DNA from: Venenivibrio stagnispumantis
Lineage (GTDB): Bacteria; Aquificota; Aquificia; Aquificales; Hydrogenothermaceae
Assembly: GCF_900182795.1 (NCBI RefSeq)
Contig: NZ_FXTX01000001.1
Location: forward strand, 1 to 64,000
Direction: 5' to 3'
DNA length: 64,000 nt
Below the pieces are notes generated by a model. That model did not search any database, was not told the DNA's origin, and saw nothing but the letters and a program-made list of their open reading frames with translations. Shown piece by piece: positions 36,029 to 46,400 of the stretch (the first letter of the stretch is position 1; each line of letters opens with the position of its first letter). Both the position numbers and the translations under genes were made by a program.

Positions 36029-36647
36029 TGTTGATACCTCTTTTTAGATTTTTAATTTCATCCATAACTTTTTCTGCAATATGTTCATAACTTGATATTC
36101 CTTCAAAATGAATTCTCTTTCCGACTTTTACATGAATATCATATTTAAATAATTTAGGAAATTTTGACTTTACAGGTAGTACTTTATCTGTGCCTTCTAT
36201 TAGCACAGGTATAACCGGAACTTTTGCTTTTTCTATTAAAAATCCTATCCCTGATTTTGGTTTTCTAAACTCTCCCGGTTTTGCTCTGCTTCCTTCAGGG
36301 AAAATTCCTATGCAATGTCCCTCTTTTAAAAGTTTTATAGCTGTTTTTAATGTATTTAAATCTCTGTTATCTCTTTTAACAGGTATTGCCCCTGCTTTTT
36401 TTATAAACCATGATAAAACAGGAATTTCAAATAGTTCTTTTTTAGCCAAAAATAAAATAGGTCTTGGAGAAATTGTATTTAAAACCGGTGGGTCTAAATG
36501 GCTTCTATGATTTGAAGCAATAATACATCCCCCTTCAACCGGTATATTTTCAGCACCTTCTACCTTTATTCTGAGTAATTTTTTTATAAAAGGTTTTAAC
36601 TTAAAAAATATCTCATAACCTTTCTTAGAATAAGGCAAATCCTTCAA
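36021..36647 (-). CDS. plsC: 1-acyl-sn-glycerol-3-phosphate acyltransferase
   Basis: 208 residues with the PlsC acyltransferase blocks ASNHRSHLDPPVL (HX4D catalytic), KKAGAIPVKRDNRD, GIFPEGSRAKPGEFRKPKSG and VPVIPVLIEGTD. It attaches the second acyl chain in phosphatidic acid synthesis at the inner membrane. Part of DUF507-plsC-ispH-rpsA. Confidence 0.93.
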   Translation of the reverse strand: MKDLPYSKKGYEIFFKLKPFIKKLLRIKVEGAENIPVEGGCIIASNHRSHLDPPVLNTISPRPILFLAKKELFEIPVLSWFIKKAGAIPVKRDNRDLNTLKTAIKLLKEGHCIGIFPEGSRAKPGEFRKPKSGIGFLIEKAKVPVIPVLIEGTDKVLPVKSKFPKLFKYDIHVKVGKRIHFEGISSYEHIAEKVMDEIKNLKRGINNG

Positions 36648-36674
36648 AAATCACCTCTTTTTAAAAAGGAGTTT

Positions 36675-37223
36675 CTATAATAAACCTCTCCTTCTTAAAG
36701 CATCTTCATATATTCTGCTATATAAAATCTTCCATTCAGGAGTTCCTTCTAAGATTTTCCTTGAATAAGATTTTATTCTACTTCTTACTTCCTTATCTAT
36801 CTCTTTTTCTTGTTTTACTATCTCTTTTAATCTTTCATGCACCATTCTTCTTATCTTGTTTGGTTCTTCAAATATCTCAACAGATGGTTCTGTTTCTAAA
36901 TATCTTTTTATTCTGTGGGCTATTTGGTTTAATCTTTCTTCCGGTTCTAAATGGATATTTCTTTCTTCTGCAAGTTTTTCTTTAACTTTCATTACAGCTG
37001 TTCTGTATCTGATTTCTTCCGATTCTAATATCTCCATATGCTCCTGAACTAATCTTTCAGCCTCCTCTTCAAGCTGTTTTTCTTCTTCTATTGCTTGGGA
37101 AATTATATTGTAAATATCTTCCCTGAATTTCTTTTCATCATCAGCTTCCACTATATGCTTTTTAAGTAATTCATCTGCTATGGAACCGGCTATTCTTTCT
37201 ACCAACTTTGCCGGTAATTTCAT
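36675..37223 (-). CDS. DUF507 family protein
   Basis: 182 residues, almost wholly helical and Glu/Arg/Lys-rich, with two repeated-looking halves. The DUF507 pattern is visible in the N-terminal half (LVERIAGSIADELLKKHIVEAD...FREDIYNIISQAI) and again in the C-terminal half (RRMVHERLKEIVKQEKEIDKEVRSRIKSYSRKILEGTPEW). Function unknown; the family is typical of Aquificota and deltaproteobacteria-like lineages. It leads the minus-strand operon and has an excellent promoter. Confidence 0.85.
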   Translation of the reverse strand: MKLPAKLVERIAGSIADELLKKHIVEADDEKKFREDIYNIISQAIEEEKQLEEEAERLVQEHMEILESEEIRYRTAVMKVKEKLAEERNIHLEPEERLNQIAHRIKRYLETEPSVEIFEEPNKIRRMVHERLKEIVKQEKEIDKEVRSRIKSYSRKILEGTPEWKILYSRIYEDALRRRGLL

Positions 37224-37252
37224 TAATCTCCTCCAAAATTTAATTAAAAAAC

Positions 37253-37281
37253 ATTATAATATATTCATAAAAAGTTTGCAA
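37253..37281 (-). promoter_or_regulatory. Sigma70-type promoter of the DUF507-plsC-ispH-rpsA operon
   Basis: On the minus strand TTGCAA (37276-37281), a 17-base spacer and a perfect TATAAT (37253-37258), ending 30 bases before the DUF507 start codon. Confidence 0.7.
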
Positions 37282-37297
37282 AAAAGTTTTATATTAT

Positions 37298-37325
37298 TAA
37301 AGAGTATTAACTGAAAAGCCGATAA
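37298..37325 (+). promoter_or_regulatory. Sigma28-type promoter in front of the cellulose operon
   Basis: An exact GCCGATAA -10 element (37318-37325) is preceded by TAAA (37298-37301) with a 16-base spacer, one more than the usual 15. It lies 32 bases before the first ORF of the operon. Together with the flagellin promoter it is one of only two intergenic sigma28 signatures I found. Confidence 0.65.
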
Positions 37326-37357
37326 GTATATTAACATCAATTTTTAAAGGAGAAATT

Positions 37358-37564
37358 ATGGAAAATATATCCGAAGCACCGGTTTTTTATATAGATGCAG
37401 AATTTGAAAAGTTGAAACAAAAATGGAAAATAATAGAATTTTTAGAAAAAGAAGGAGTTAATCAAAATTTTTTAAGGAATCTTGAGGATTTATCATTAAG
37501 TAAAGATGACTATCCTATATCAAAATTTTTGAGTTTGCTTAGAAAAAATGAAAGTAATATATAA
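37358..37564 (+). CDS. 68-residue protein leading the cellulose operon
   Basis: A small, charged, probably helical protein with no recognised domain. AAAGGAG lies 7 bases before its ATG and its 3' end overlaps bcsA by 17 bases, so it is likely to be translated. Enterobacteria also begin the bcs operon with a tiny gene (bcsR), and the analogy is positional only. It may regulate synthase assembly, or it may simply couple translation of bcsA. Confidence 0.6.
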   Translation: MENISEAPVFYIDAEFEKLKQKWKIIEFLEKEGVNQNFLRNLEDLSLSKDDYPISKFLSLLRKNESNI

Positions 37565-39824
37565 TTTAGTTGTTAATTTAATAAATAATGAAAAAATTGC
37601 TAAAATAGCTTTAGTTATTTTACTTCTCATATATGGATTTTTTATTACGCTTCCAACGCAAACTTTAAACCAGCTTATCATTTCACTTCTATTTTTTGGA
37701 GTTTTAATTGTTATTTTCAGACATAGAACCGAATATATAAAATTGATAGTAATTTTTTCTACTTTATTTATAACTTTAAGGTATTTTTATTGGAGAACAT
37801 TCAATACTATAAACACAGATAATATTTTAAATTTTATCCTTTCTATGCTTTTATATTTTGCAGAGTTTTACTCTATAATAATAGCCGTTTTGGGAGCATT
37901 TATAGCATTAAGGCTTTTAGAAAGAAATAGAATTGATATTCGTTCGTATAAACCGGAAGAACTCCCAACTGTAGATATATTTATTCCAACTTATAATGAA
38001 CCTGTGGATGTTGTAAAAATAACGGCACTTGCTGCATCATCTTTAGATTATCCAAAAGATAAATTTAAAGTATATATATTAGATGATGGTGGTACAACTC
38101 AAAAGCTAAATGACCCTGATCCGGAAAAAAGGAAAGAAAATATAGAAAGGGCAAATGCTTTAAAAGAATTTGTTAAAAATGCTAATACTAATATTTATTA
38201 TCTTACAAGAGAAAAAAATCTACATGCAAAAGCCGGAAATATAAATGAAGCTTTAAAAAAAACAGATGGAGATTTAATTCTTATATTAGATTGTGACCAT
38301 ATCCCTACTCAAGATTTTTTAAGGAATACGGTAGGTTTCTTCTTAAAATATCCAAAACTGTTTTTAGTTCAAACACCGCACAGCTTTCAAAATCCTGACC
38401 CGATAGAAAAAAATTTAGAATTATTTAGAAAAGTACCTTCAGAAAATGATATGTTTTATAAATTTATTCAAAAAGGTCTTGATTTTTGGTCATGTTCATT
38501 TTTCTGTGGCTCAGCAGCGATTCTCAGAAGGAAATATTTAAATGAGGTTGGTGGAGTTCAAGGAACAACAATCACTGAAGATGCAGAAACAGCCCTTGAG
38601 CTTCATTCTAGAGGATTAGATAGTGCTTATTTTGGAAAGAAGATGGTTTATGGTCTTCAGCCTGAAACATTTTCATCATTTATTGTTCAAAGGTCAAGAT
38701 GGGCACAGGGAATGGTGCAGATATTTTTATTAAAAAATCCATTATTAAAAAAAGGATTAAAATGGTATCAAAAGATAGGATATTTAAATTCCAGTTTTTT
38801 CTGGTTTTTCGGAATTGCAAGGGCAATATTTTTAATCGCACCAACCTTTTACCTGTTTTTTGGAGCCAGAATATATGATGCAACTTTGGAGGAATCTCTT
38901 GCTTATGCAATTCCTCATTTTATAGGATCTGTATTATTATCAAATTATCTATATGCACGGGTAAGGTGGAATTTCTTTTCAGAATTATATGAAGCATTGC
39001 AAAGCTTATTTATTTTACCTGCAATTTTAAGTGTCTTTATCAATCCAAGAAAACCTACTTTTAAGGTAACTCCAAAAGGTGAAAACATAGAAGAGGAATT
39101 TTTAAATCCTTTTTATAAACCTATTTATATTTTATTTAATCTTACTGTATTATCATTCTTTTTTGCCGTTTATAGATGGATAGAATATCCGGATGAAAGA
39201 GGAACTATCCTAATAACATTATTCTGGCAAACATTTAATTTTCTTATACTTGCATTGGGTATTATATCTATGTTAGAAAAACCTGAGAGAAGAAGGGCAT
39301 ATAGGATACCTTCAGATGATTTTGCTTTTGTTTATGTAAATAACAAAACTTTTTCCGGAAAAATTAAAGATATCTCTTTAACCGGCATATGGATTGAAGC
39401 AGACCAAGATTTAACAAATTATTTATCAGAAATAAGAGATAATTATATAAAATTTGCCATAAAAGATATAAGAGGTATATTATTTACAATAGAAGGGAAA
39501 GTAGTAAATGCCAATTCTAAAAATATAAGAGCTACTTTCTTCAATGTTGAAAAAGATTTAAAATCGTTTAGAAAATTAGTAGAAATTGTTTACTCGGATA
39601 GTACAATATGGCAATTCTGGGATCCTGATAAGGAAGCATCTCCTATTTATTCATTAAAATTTTTAACTAAAATAGCGATAATAAATTTTAGAAGAGCTTA
39701 TATTTTAGCAACAAAAGAATTTATAAATGAAATAAAGAAACTGTTTTACAATATTCTTATTAATTTAAAATCTCAAGGAGATAAGGTATGGGCATATTTA
39801 GCAAGAAATTTGAAGAAAATTTAG
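37548..39824 (+). CDS. bcsA: Cellulose synthase catalytic subunit BcsA
   Basis: 758 residues: membrane helices at both ends of a GT2 core. Processive-synthase motifs are IPTYNEP, YILDDGG, LDCDHIPT (DxD), ITEDAETALE (TED), and QRSRWAQG (QxxRW, Gln381-Trp385). The gating loop FKVTPKG (FxVTxK) is present. The C-terminal PilZ domain has both c-di-GMP motifs, RRAYR (Arg582...Arg586) and DISLTG (608-613). It polymerises UDP-glucose to beta-1,4-glucan and extrudes it, with activation by c-di-GMP. All features of an active cellulose synthase are kept, although a variant product cannot be excluded. Confidence 0.95.
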   Translation: MKVIYNLVVNLINNEKIAKIALVILLLIYGFFITLPTQTLNQLIISLLFFGVLIVIFRHRTEYIKLIVIFSTLFITLRYFYWRTFNTINTDNILNFILSMLLYFAEFYSIIIAVLGAFIALRLLERNRIDIRSYKPEELPTVDIFIPTYNEPVDVVKITALAASSLDYPKDKFKVYILDDGGTTQKLNDPDPEKRKENIERANALKEFVKNANTNIYYLTREKNLHAKAGNINEALKKTDGDLILILDCDHIPTQDFLRNTVGFFLKYPKLFLVQTPHSFQNPDPIEKNLELFRKVPSENDMFYKFIQKGLDFWSCSFFCGSAAILRRKYLNEVGGVQGTTITEDAETALELHSRGLDSAYFGKKMVYGLQPETFSSFIVQRSRWAQGMVQIFLLKNPLLKKGLKWYQKIGYLNSSFFWFFGIARAIFLIAPTFYLFFGARIYDATLEESLAYAIPHFIGSVLLSNYLYARVRWNFFSELYEALQSLFILPAILSVFINPRKPTFKVTPKGENIEEEFLNPFYKPIYILFNLTVLSFFFAVYRWIEYPDERGTILITLFWQTFNFLILALGIISMLEKPERRRAYRIPSDDFAFVYVNNKTFSGKIKDISLTGIWIEADQDLTNYLSEIRDNYIKFAIKDIRGILFTIEGKVVNANSKNIRATFFNVEKDLKSFRKLVEIVYSDSTIWQFWDPDKEASPIYSLKFLTKIAIINFRRAYILATKEFINEIKKLFYNILINLKSQGDKVWAYLARNLKKI

Positions 39825-40345
39825 AAAAATCAATATTTGAAAAACCTTCCATGGTAGAAGAAATCTTTATTCCAAAAGGTTCTGTTTATGAGGAAATTTA
39901 TAAAAATTCATTGATAGGAAGTTTTTTTGAAATCATTCTAAAAGTAGGAGATATGGATGATTTTAGAGTTTTAACAGAAAAATCTGCAGAGTTATTTTTT
40001 GAAAAAAATAAATCTTTATTTATGAGTATGAAATCTTATTCTATTTCTATTGATAGTTTAAAAAATATGGTTATAACATTAAATCAATTCTTGGATTATC
40101 ATAAATTGGGAGCCGTAAAAATAGCCATAAAAGAAAAAGAAAGTAGTTTTTATATTATACATTATAATTCTCCTTTTGCTTTAATGCTAAAAGAAAAATC
40201 TAAACAGAATGTATGTTTTTTCTTCTCTGAATTCTATTCTAAAACTTTTTCCTTAATATTTGATAGACCTATAAAAATAATGGAGGATAATTGTGCAGCT
40301 TATAATAAAGAGGATTATTGTATTTTTAAACCTTCTAATATTTAG
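39788..40345 (+). CDS. V4R-like domain protein of the cellulose operon
   Basis: 185 residues, soluble. The start ATG at 39788 lies inside the end of bcsA and has a good AAGGAG...AAGGT site. The C-terminal part (FFSEFYSKTFSLIFDRPIKI, then DNCAAYNKEDYCIF) resembles the end of 4-vinyl-reductase (V4R) domains, where a C-x7-C-x-F pattern closes a small-molecule-binding fold. Its place between bcsA and bcsB is where accessory bcs genes are found. It could be a ligand sensor or an assembly factor of the synthase. It is not recognisably BcsD. Function unproven. Confidence 0.6.
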   Translation: MGIFSKKFEENLEKSIFEKPSMVEEIFIPKGSVYEEIYKNSLIGSFFEIILKVGDMDDFRVLTEKSAELFFEKNKSLFMSMKSYSISIDSLKNMVITLNQFLDYHKLGAVKIAIKEKESSFYIIHYNSPFALMLKEKSKQNVCFFFSEFYSKTFSLIFDRPIKIMEDNCAAYNKEDYCIFKPSNI

Positions 40346-42443
40346 TTATGGCTATGCAAAAACCGACATAGTTTATTTAGATACTTTTTTGCCTAATGTT
40401 GATATTTTAAGAGGAATGTCTGGATATGCCTCTCTAACTATACCGGTTCCTGATAGATATATAATAAATGAAGCCACATTACATTTAGAGTTGAGCAAGT
40501 CTCAGGCTCTTGTACCTGAAAGAAGTTTTATATCTGTGTTTTTTAACGGAGTTTTGGTATTTCAAAAAAGATATGATCCGAGAATTGATACATTGGTTGA
40601 AGATATAAAGATTCCTATCTCATTAATAAAAGATTATAATCAATTGGAAATTAAAACTTCACAGCATTATTGTGTTAACTGTTGTGAATATGAGGCAAGT
40701 CCTGAGCTCTGGACAAAAATTTATTGGGATTATAGCTATTTAAGATTAGATTATCAAGAAAAACCATTAAAAAATAATATAATCTTTTTGAGAGATTATG
40801 TTTTAGATATTAAACAGTATAATCCTTTAAAATTTGCAATAATGACACAAAATAAATCAGATAAAATGATAACTTTTGGAGCTAAGGTTGCAGGATATAT
40901 AGGAAGGTATATTAAATATAGAAAAATCAATATAAATTATACATCTAAAATACCGGAAGATAGAGATACATTTATAATAGGAACTACAGATTATGTTAAG
41001 CAGATACTTAATATAAACAATGATATTATCCCGAATATATTTTTAGTTCCTAATCCGTATGATAGTTCAAAAGCAGTTGTAGTTATAAATGCTCCATCTA
41101 TAGATGAACTTGAGAATGTTATAAATACTTTCATATCTTTAAATGCAGAAGCATTTATAGGAGAAAATATAAGCATAAAAGAGTTTAAAAATTTCAATAT
41201 CAAACCTTATCAATCTCCTAACTTAATTCCTTTAGATAAAAAAATTCATTTAAAAAGCTTAGGATATCAGGATACAGTATTTTATGGATTTTTCCCACCA
41301 ACTTTAGATATAAATTTTGAAATTCCGGTAGATTTATTTATTTCAGGAAAAGAAAAATTTACATTCCATTTGTTTTACAATTATGGCCCTGGAGTTAGAG
41401 ATGACTCGGTAATAAATATTTTTGTTAATGATAAATTTTTAAGACAGATAAAAGTAAAAAAAGATTATGGAACTATAATGGAAGATTTAAAGCTATCCAT
41501 TCCGGTATATATGCTAAAACCAGGAAAAAATAAAATAACAGTGCAGTATGCATTAATGCCAAGAAATCAAGGATTTTGTGTAGCTCCAAATATAGAAGCA
41601 TTAAAAGGAACTGTATTTTCAAGAGAAACATATATAGAACTACCGGATTTACCACATTGGGTAGAAATGCCTTATATGGAATATTTTACAATGCAAGCTT
41701 TCCCATTTAGCATATATCCGGATTTATCAGATACGCAGATATATTTATCAAATGTTGAAGATGAAACATTATCTGCAATGTTTACATTGATGGCTTATAT
41801 AGGAGAGAAAACTGCAGTATCTCCTTATAATATATCTGTAACATCAGATATACAAAGGGTTAATAAAAATAAAAATTTAATTCTAATAGGAAACAATTTT
41901 GACCCTGTATTTTTTGAAAATACACCGATAAAAGTATCTTCAAACAATATTACCTTAAAATATAGAATTTTTGAGTTGATAAGAGAAAAGATAGAAGGGA
42001 AACTTTTGAGTAAAGAGGAATTAGAAGAATTAGAAAATTTAAGGGCAGTTTTATCAGAAAAAAATAGCCTGCAGAATGAAGTTATATTTACGATGGGTAA
42101 ATCTCCTTTTTCAGAAAATAAAACAGTATTTTTAATAATTTCAAGGGACAATAATGCATTATTTAACTCTATTCAATTATTATATGAGCCTAAATATTCA
42201 GCTAAAATAAAAGGGGATATATCTGTTGTAGATTGGGAAAAATTTGATATATATAGTGGTTCCTTAGGAGATAAATATTTTGTAGGGAATTTACCTTTTA
42301 TTAAATATATAATTTATAGAATAGGATACACTTCTCCTGTTGTATTTTTCATAATAGCAGTAGCAATTATTATACTAATAGCAATAATCCTTAAGAAGAT
42401 ATTGGATATAAGGGAAAAAAGGAGATTAGAAGGTGAAGTTTAG
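40293..42443 (+). CDS. bcsB: Cellulose synthase periplasmic subunit BcsB
   Basis: 716 residues: signal sequence (about 1-22), a periplasmic body with two carbohydrate-binding-like/ferredoxin-like repeats, and one C-terminal membrane helix (about 680-702, SPVVFFIIAVAIIILIAII). Family marks include LDTFLPNVDILRGMSGYASLTI at the N-terminus and LELSKSQALVPERS. The start is GTG at 40293 because GGAGGATAATT precedes it; this overlaps the preceding gene by 53 bases. BcsB guides the nascent glucan across the periplasm and its helix is needed by BcsA. Confidence 0.92.
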   Translation: MQLIIKRIIVFLNLLIFSYGYAKTDIVYLDTFLPNVDILRGMSGYASLTIPVPDRYIINEATLHLELSKSQALVPERSFISVFFNGVLVFQKRYDPRIDTLVEDIKIPISLIKDYNQLEIKTSQHYCVNCCEYEASPELWTKIYWDYSYLRLDYQEKPLKNNIIFLRDYVLDIKQYNPLKFAIMTQNKSDKMITFGAKVAGYIGRYIKYRKININYTSKIPEDRDTFIIGTTDYVKQILNINNDIIPNIFLVPNPYDSSKAVVVINAPSIDELENVINTFISLNAEAFIGENISIKEFKNFNIKPYQSPNLIPLDKKIHLKSLGYQDTVFYGFFPPTLDINFEIPVDLFISGKEKFTFHLFYNYGPGVRDDSVINIFVNDKFLRQIKVKKDYGTIMEDLKLSIPVYMLKPGKNKITVQYALMPRNQGFCVAPNIEALKGTVFSRETYIELPDLPHWVEMPYMEYFTMQAFPFSIYPDLSDTQIYLSNVEDETLSAMFTLMAYIGEKTAVSPYNISVTSDIQRVNKNKNLILIGNNFDPVFFENTPIKVSSNNITLKYRIFELIREKIEGKLLSKEELEELENLRAVLSEKNSLQNEVIFTMGKSPFSENKTVFLIISRDNNALFNSIQLLYEPKYSAKIKGDISVVDWEKFDIYSGSLGDKYFVGNLPFIKYIIYRIGYTSPVVFFIIAVAIIILIAIILKKILDIREKRRLEGEV

Positions 42444-43428
42444 GTATCTAATATTTAGCATAATTGCTATCTTTTTAGTTAAACCTGTATTATCGGCAGA
42501 TTGGGAGAGTTTTAAAGCTAAATTTATGAAAAATAATGAATATATAGTTGACCCTTACAATAATTATAGGGTTACTTCAGAAGCTCAGGGATATGGAATG
42601 CTAATAGCAGTTTTAAATAATGATAAATATACTTTTGACAAGATGTTAAATTGGAGTATAAATAATTTACAAAGAGAAGATAAACTTTTTAATTGGCATT
42701 GGAATGGTGGTAAAGTTATAGATAAAAATAATGCCTTGGATGGAGATTTATTTATAGCATATTCTTTATTAATGGCTTATAAAACTTGGAAAGATGAAAA
42801 ATATATTAATTTATTTAATCAAATTTTGCCGGCAATAAAACAGCTTATTTTGCCAATTTTGTGGGATAATAATGAAAATATTTTATTAATACCGGCAAAA
42901 TATGGTTTTATTCATGAAAATGAAGGAACAATTACATTAATACCAAGTTATTATATACCTTTTATCTTTAATGAATTTTATAATTATACAGCTGATGAGA
43001 TATGGGAAAAGTTATATAACTATACATTAAACCGGATTTACTCAATAAGAGATATTCCTTTCTCGGTTGATTACTCCTTATTTAGTAAAAATATTTGCAA
43101 AGTAACAAATTATGTAGATATTGATACTTATAGAATAATATTATATGCATATCTTGACGAAAATGTGGATATAATAAGAAGCTCAGGTACTTTCCAGAAA
43201 GTTATTGAATTTTATAAAAAAGAAGGTTATATACCAATTAAATTTTTCCTTGATGGAACTCCTCAAACAAAAGAAAATTCACCTTATTGTGTATACAGAT
43301 GGTTTTATTTTATTTATAATGATAAAAAACTTTTAGAAATTTACGAAAAGAATAAAGAGATAGATAAAAACAATTATTTTTGTGAAGCTCTTGATCTTAT
43401 TGAAAAAGGGCTTAAAAGAGGTAAATGA
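42433..43428 (+). CDS. bcsZ: Endo-1,4-beta-glucanase BcsZ (GH8)
   Basis: 331 residues with a signal peptide (about 1-21, cleavage near VLSA-DW). GH8 residues are conserved: the catalytic acid Glu50 in VTSEAQGYGM, WHWNGG, and Asp103/Asp105 in NALDGDLFIAY. It is periplasmic and trims cellulose, which paradoxically is needed for normal output in other bacteria. The GTG start overlaps bcsB by 11 bases and the stop overlaps the next gene by 4. Confidence 0.92.
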   Translation: MKFRYLIFSIIAIFLVKPVLSADWESFKAKFMKNNEYIVDPYNNYRVTSEAQGYGMLIAVLNNDKYTFDKMLNWSINNLQREDKLFNWHWNGGKVIDKNNALDGDLFIAYSLLMAYKTWKDEKYINLFNQILPAIKQLILPILWDNNENILLIPAKYGFIHENEGTITLIPSYYIPFIFNEFYNYTADEIWEKLYNYTLNRIYSIRDIPFSVDYSLFSKNICKVTNYVDIDTYRIILYAYLDENVDIIRSSGTFQKVIEFYKKEGYIPIKFFLDGTPQTKENSPYCVYRWFYFIYNDKKLLEIYEKNKEIDKNNYFCEALDLIEKGLKRGK

Positions 43429-46400
43429 TGGCTGTTAAATTTTTAATGTTGATATTGCTTCTGTTTAATTTTAGTTTTGCTTTTTATTTAAAGATACCGG
43501 TTAAATCTGAAAAAGAAATAAATGAAAAATTAAAAATACTCCAAGGAATAGGTTTTAATAACTGCATTATATTAAAAGATGCTATTATATGTGATGGAAA
43601 AGATGATATATATGAATTTTTAAGAGCAAGAGATTATCTTAGAAGATATAATATTATTTCTTATATAGTGGAAGATAAACCTTCATTTATTGAAAAATCA
43701 GAACAAACCAAAAAAGAAGAAAAACCAGTAGAAAAATCAGCACAAAATAAAGAAGAACCAAAAAAGGAACAGTTTTATAAAGAAATTACAAAAGAAGAAA
43801 AATCTGAACCAATATTAAAAAAAGAAAGAGAGGATAAAGCATTTGCAAAGGAAAGAATTGATAAAACAAAAGCAGAAAAAAAAGAACAAAAAGATAAAAC
43901 TGTTTATAAAGCTGATAAAAAGGTAGAAGAGGATTTAGCCGGAAAAAATTTATTTTGTATACAACTTGGTGCTTCAACAAATCTTAGCAAAGATTTATTA
44001 TCAAAATATGAAAATATAAAAAATTATCCTTTTGCAAGAATAGAAAAAATAGATGGATATTTTAAGCTTTTAATAGGAGCATTTAAAAATAGAAATGAAG
44101 CATCAAGTTTATTGAAAGAGTTGAAAAGCAGTTTTAAAGATGCTTTTATAAGAGAATGTAATATAGATAAATCAAGGATTGTTTATCCTAAAAATCAAGA
44201 TTACCAAATATCTACATCTTCTGATAAGAAAGAAATTACTCAACCAAAACAGAAAGATGATATATTAGAATTTATGGAAAGTAAAATATATCCTATCAAA
44301 AAAGAAGAAACAAAAGAAAATATAGATAATATTCAAACAAATACATCAAAAAAAGAAAAATCAATAGAAAGTCCGGAAAAAAATTCTGTAGAACTTTTAT
44401 ATGAAAATTTAAATAGTGGAAATTTAGATAAAGCAGAAGATATAGCCCAAAATTTATTAAGAAAAAATCCTAAATCTTTTGATGCTTATTTTGTACTCGG
44501 AATAATTAATTTAAAAAAGAACGAATTTAAAAGTGCTTGTAGCTATTTAGAAAAAGCTTATCAATTAAATAAAAGAAAAGATGCTAAAAATTTAAGGGAT
44601 GATGCATGTTTTGCATATTATATAAATCAAGGATATTCAAATATAGAAACACGACCTTTAGTAGCTATATCTTTATTTAAAAATGCAAAAGAATATAAAT
44701 ATGATATTAAAGCAGACATCGGAATAGGATATGCATACATAAATGCAAAAGATTATGAAAAAGCTTATTTAATATTTAAAAATCTTTATGATAGGTATCC
44801 GGATAATGATGATATTTTAAAAGGTTATATAATAACATTAAATAGGTTAAATAAAAAAGAAGAATTGAACCAAGTTATCTCAACATTACCAAAAGAAAGA
44901 TTAAAAAATTTATCTGATATTTATCTTTATGTAGAAATTGAAAATATAAATAAATTGATAAAGGAAAGAAAATTTGATGAAGCTGAAGCCAAATTAAAAG
45001 AATTATATAATAAATATCCTTCTAATATAAATGTATTGCTTGCTTTTGGAAATTTATATACAGAGCAAGGAAATTATCTAAAAGCCAAGGATTTTTATGA
45101 AAATATTCTAATATTAGAACCGGATAACATTTATGCTTTACAAGGTCTAAAATTGGTTTATATAAAAGAAGGAAATTATGATAAAGCTATAGAAATTATT
45201 GAGAAATTAGAAAGAAAAGGAATAAAAGTAGAAGATAAAGAAAAAATTTACGCTATTTATTATCTAAATAAAGCTGAGGAACTAAAAAAACAAGGCAATT
45301 TAGATGAGGCTAAAAGAATATATGAAAATATATTAAAAACCCAGCCGGATAATACATTAGCTCTAATTGGAATTGGAGATATATATCAAAAGAAAGGAAA
45401 CAAAAAAGAAGCATTCAATTATTACTCAAAAGCTTATTCCTTGGCTAAAGATAATTTTGATATAAAGATTAAATTTTTATATGCTTTATTAGATTTAAAT
45501 CTTTTTGCACAAATTAAAACCATATTAGAAGACATTGATATAAATAAATTATCTTTAGAACAACAAAGGGAGTTAAAAAAATTTTATAAAGCTTTATATA
45601 TAAAGTATGCAACTTATTTATATGAAAATAAAGATTATGAAATGGCTCTAAGAGTAGCAAGAGAAGGAATTTTGTTATTTCCGGAAGATTCTGACTTAAT
45701 AGCTATGGTAGGATGGAGCTTTTATCAATTAAAAGATTATCAATGTGCAGAAGATAACTTTAAAACATCTTATACTTTATCCGGAGATGAAAAAATTGCC
45801 ATAGGACTTGCATATGTTTATCTGAATACTGGAAAGAAAGAGCAGTTAAAACAACTTCTTCAAAAATTAGAAAACAGCACAAATCCGGAAATTTTAGTAG
45901 ATGTAGCAAATATTTATGCTTCAATAGGAGATTATAAAAAAGCAGAGAAGACTTTAGAAAATGCTAAAATTTTAAAAAATCAGGGAAGAGTTACAGAATT
46001 TAGTCCTAAATCTGAAGAAACAAAAGTTATACAAACCCAGCCTAAAACAATAGAAAAACCTAAAACAATAATACCAAACCCATTTATCCAACAGATAGAT
46101 ACAGATTTTGATTTAAAAAAAAATGAAAGAATAAATTATAATTCTTCAGATATTCCGGAAAAAGATGTTGCATATATTGATAAACAAGAAAATTCTGATA
46201 TAAATAAAAAAATAGAGCAAGTTAAAAAAATGATAGAAGAAAGCAAGCAAAATTATATATCAAATGTATCTATTGGTGGAAAATTTAGATATAAAAGTGG
46301 TGATATAGGAACCGGAAAATTACTAATTTTTTCTCCATTTGTAAAAGGTGAATACTTTTTAAAACCGGATTTAGCTTTATATTACGGTGCATATTATCCA

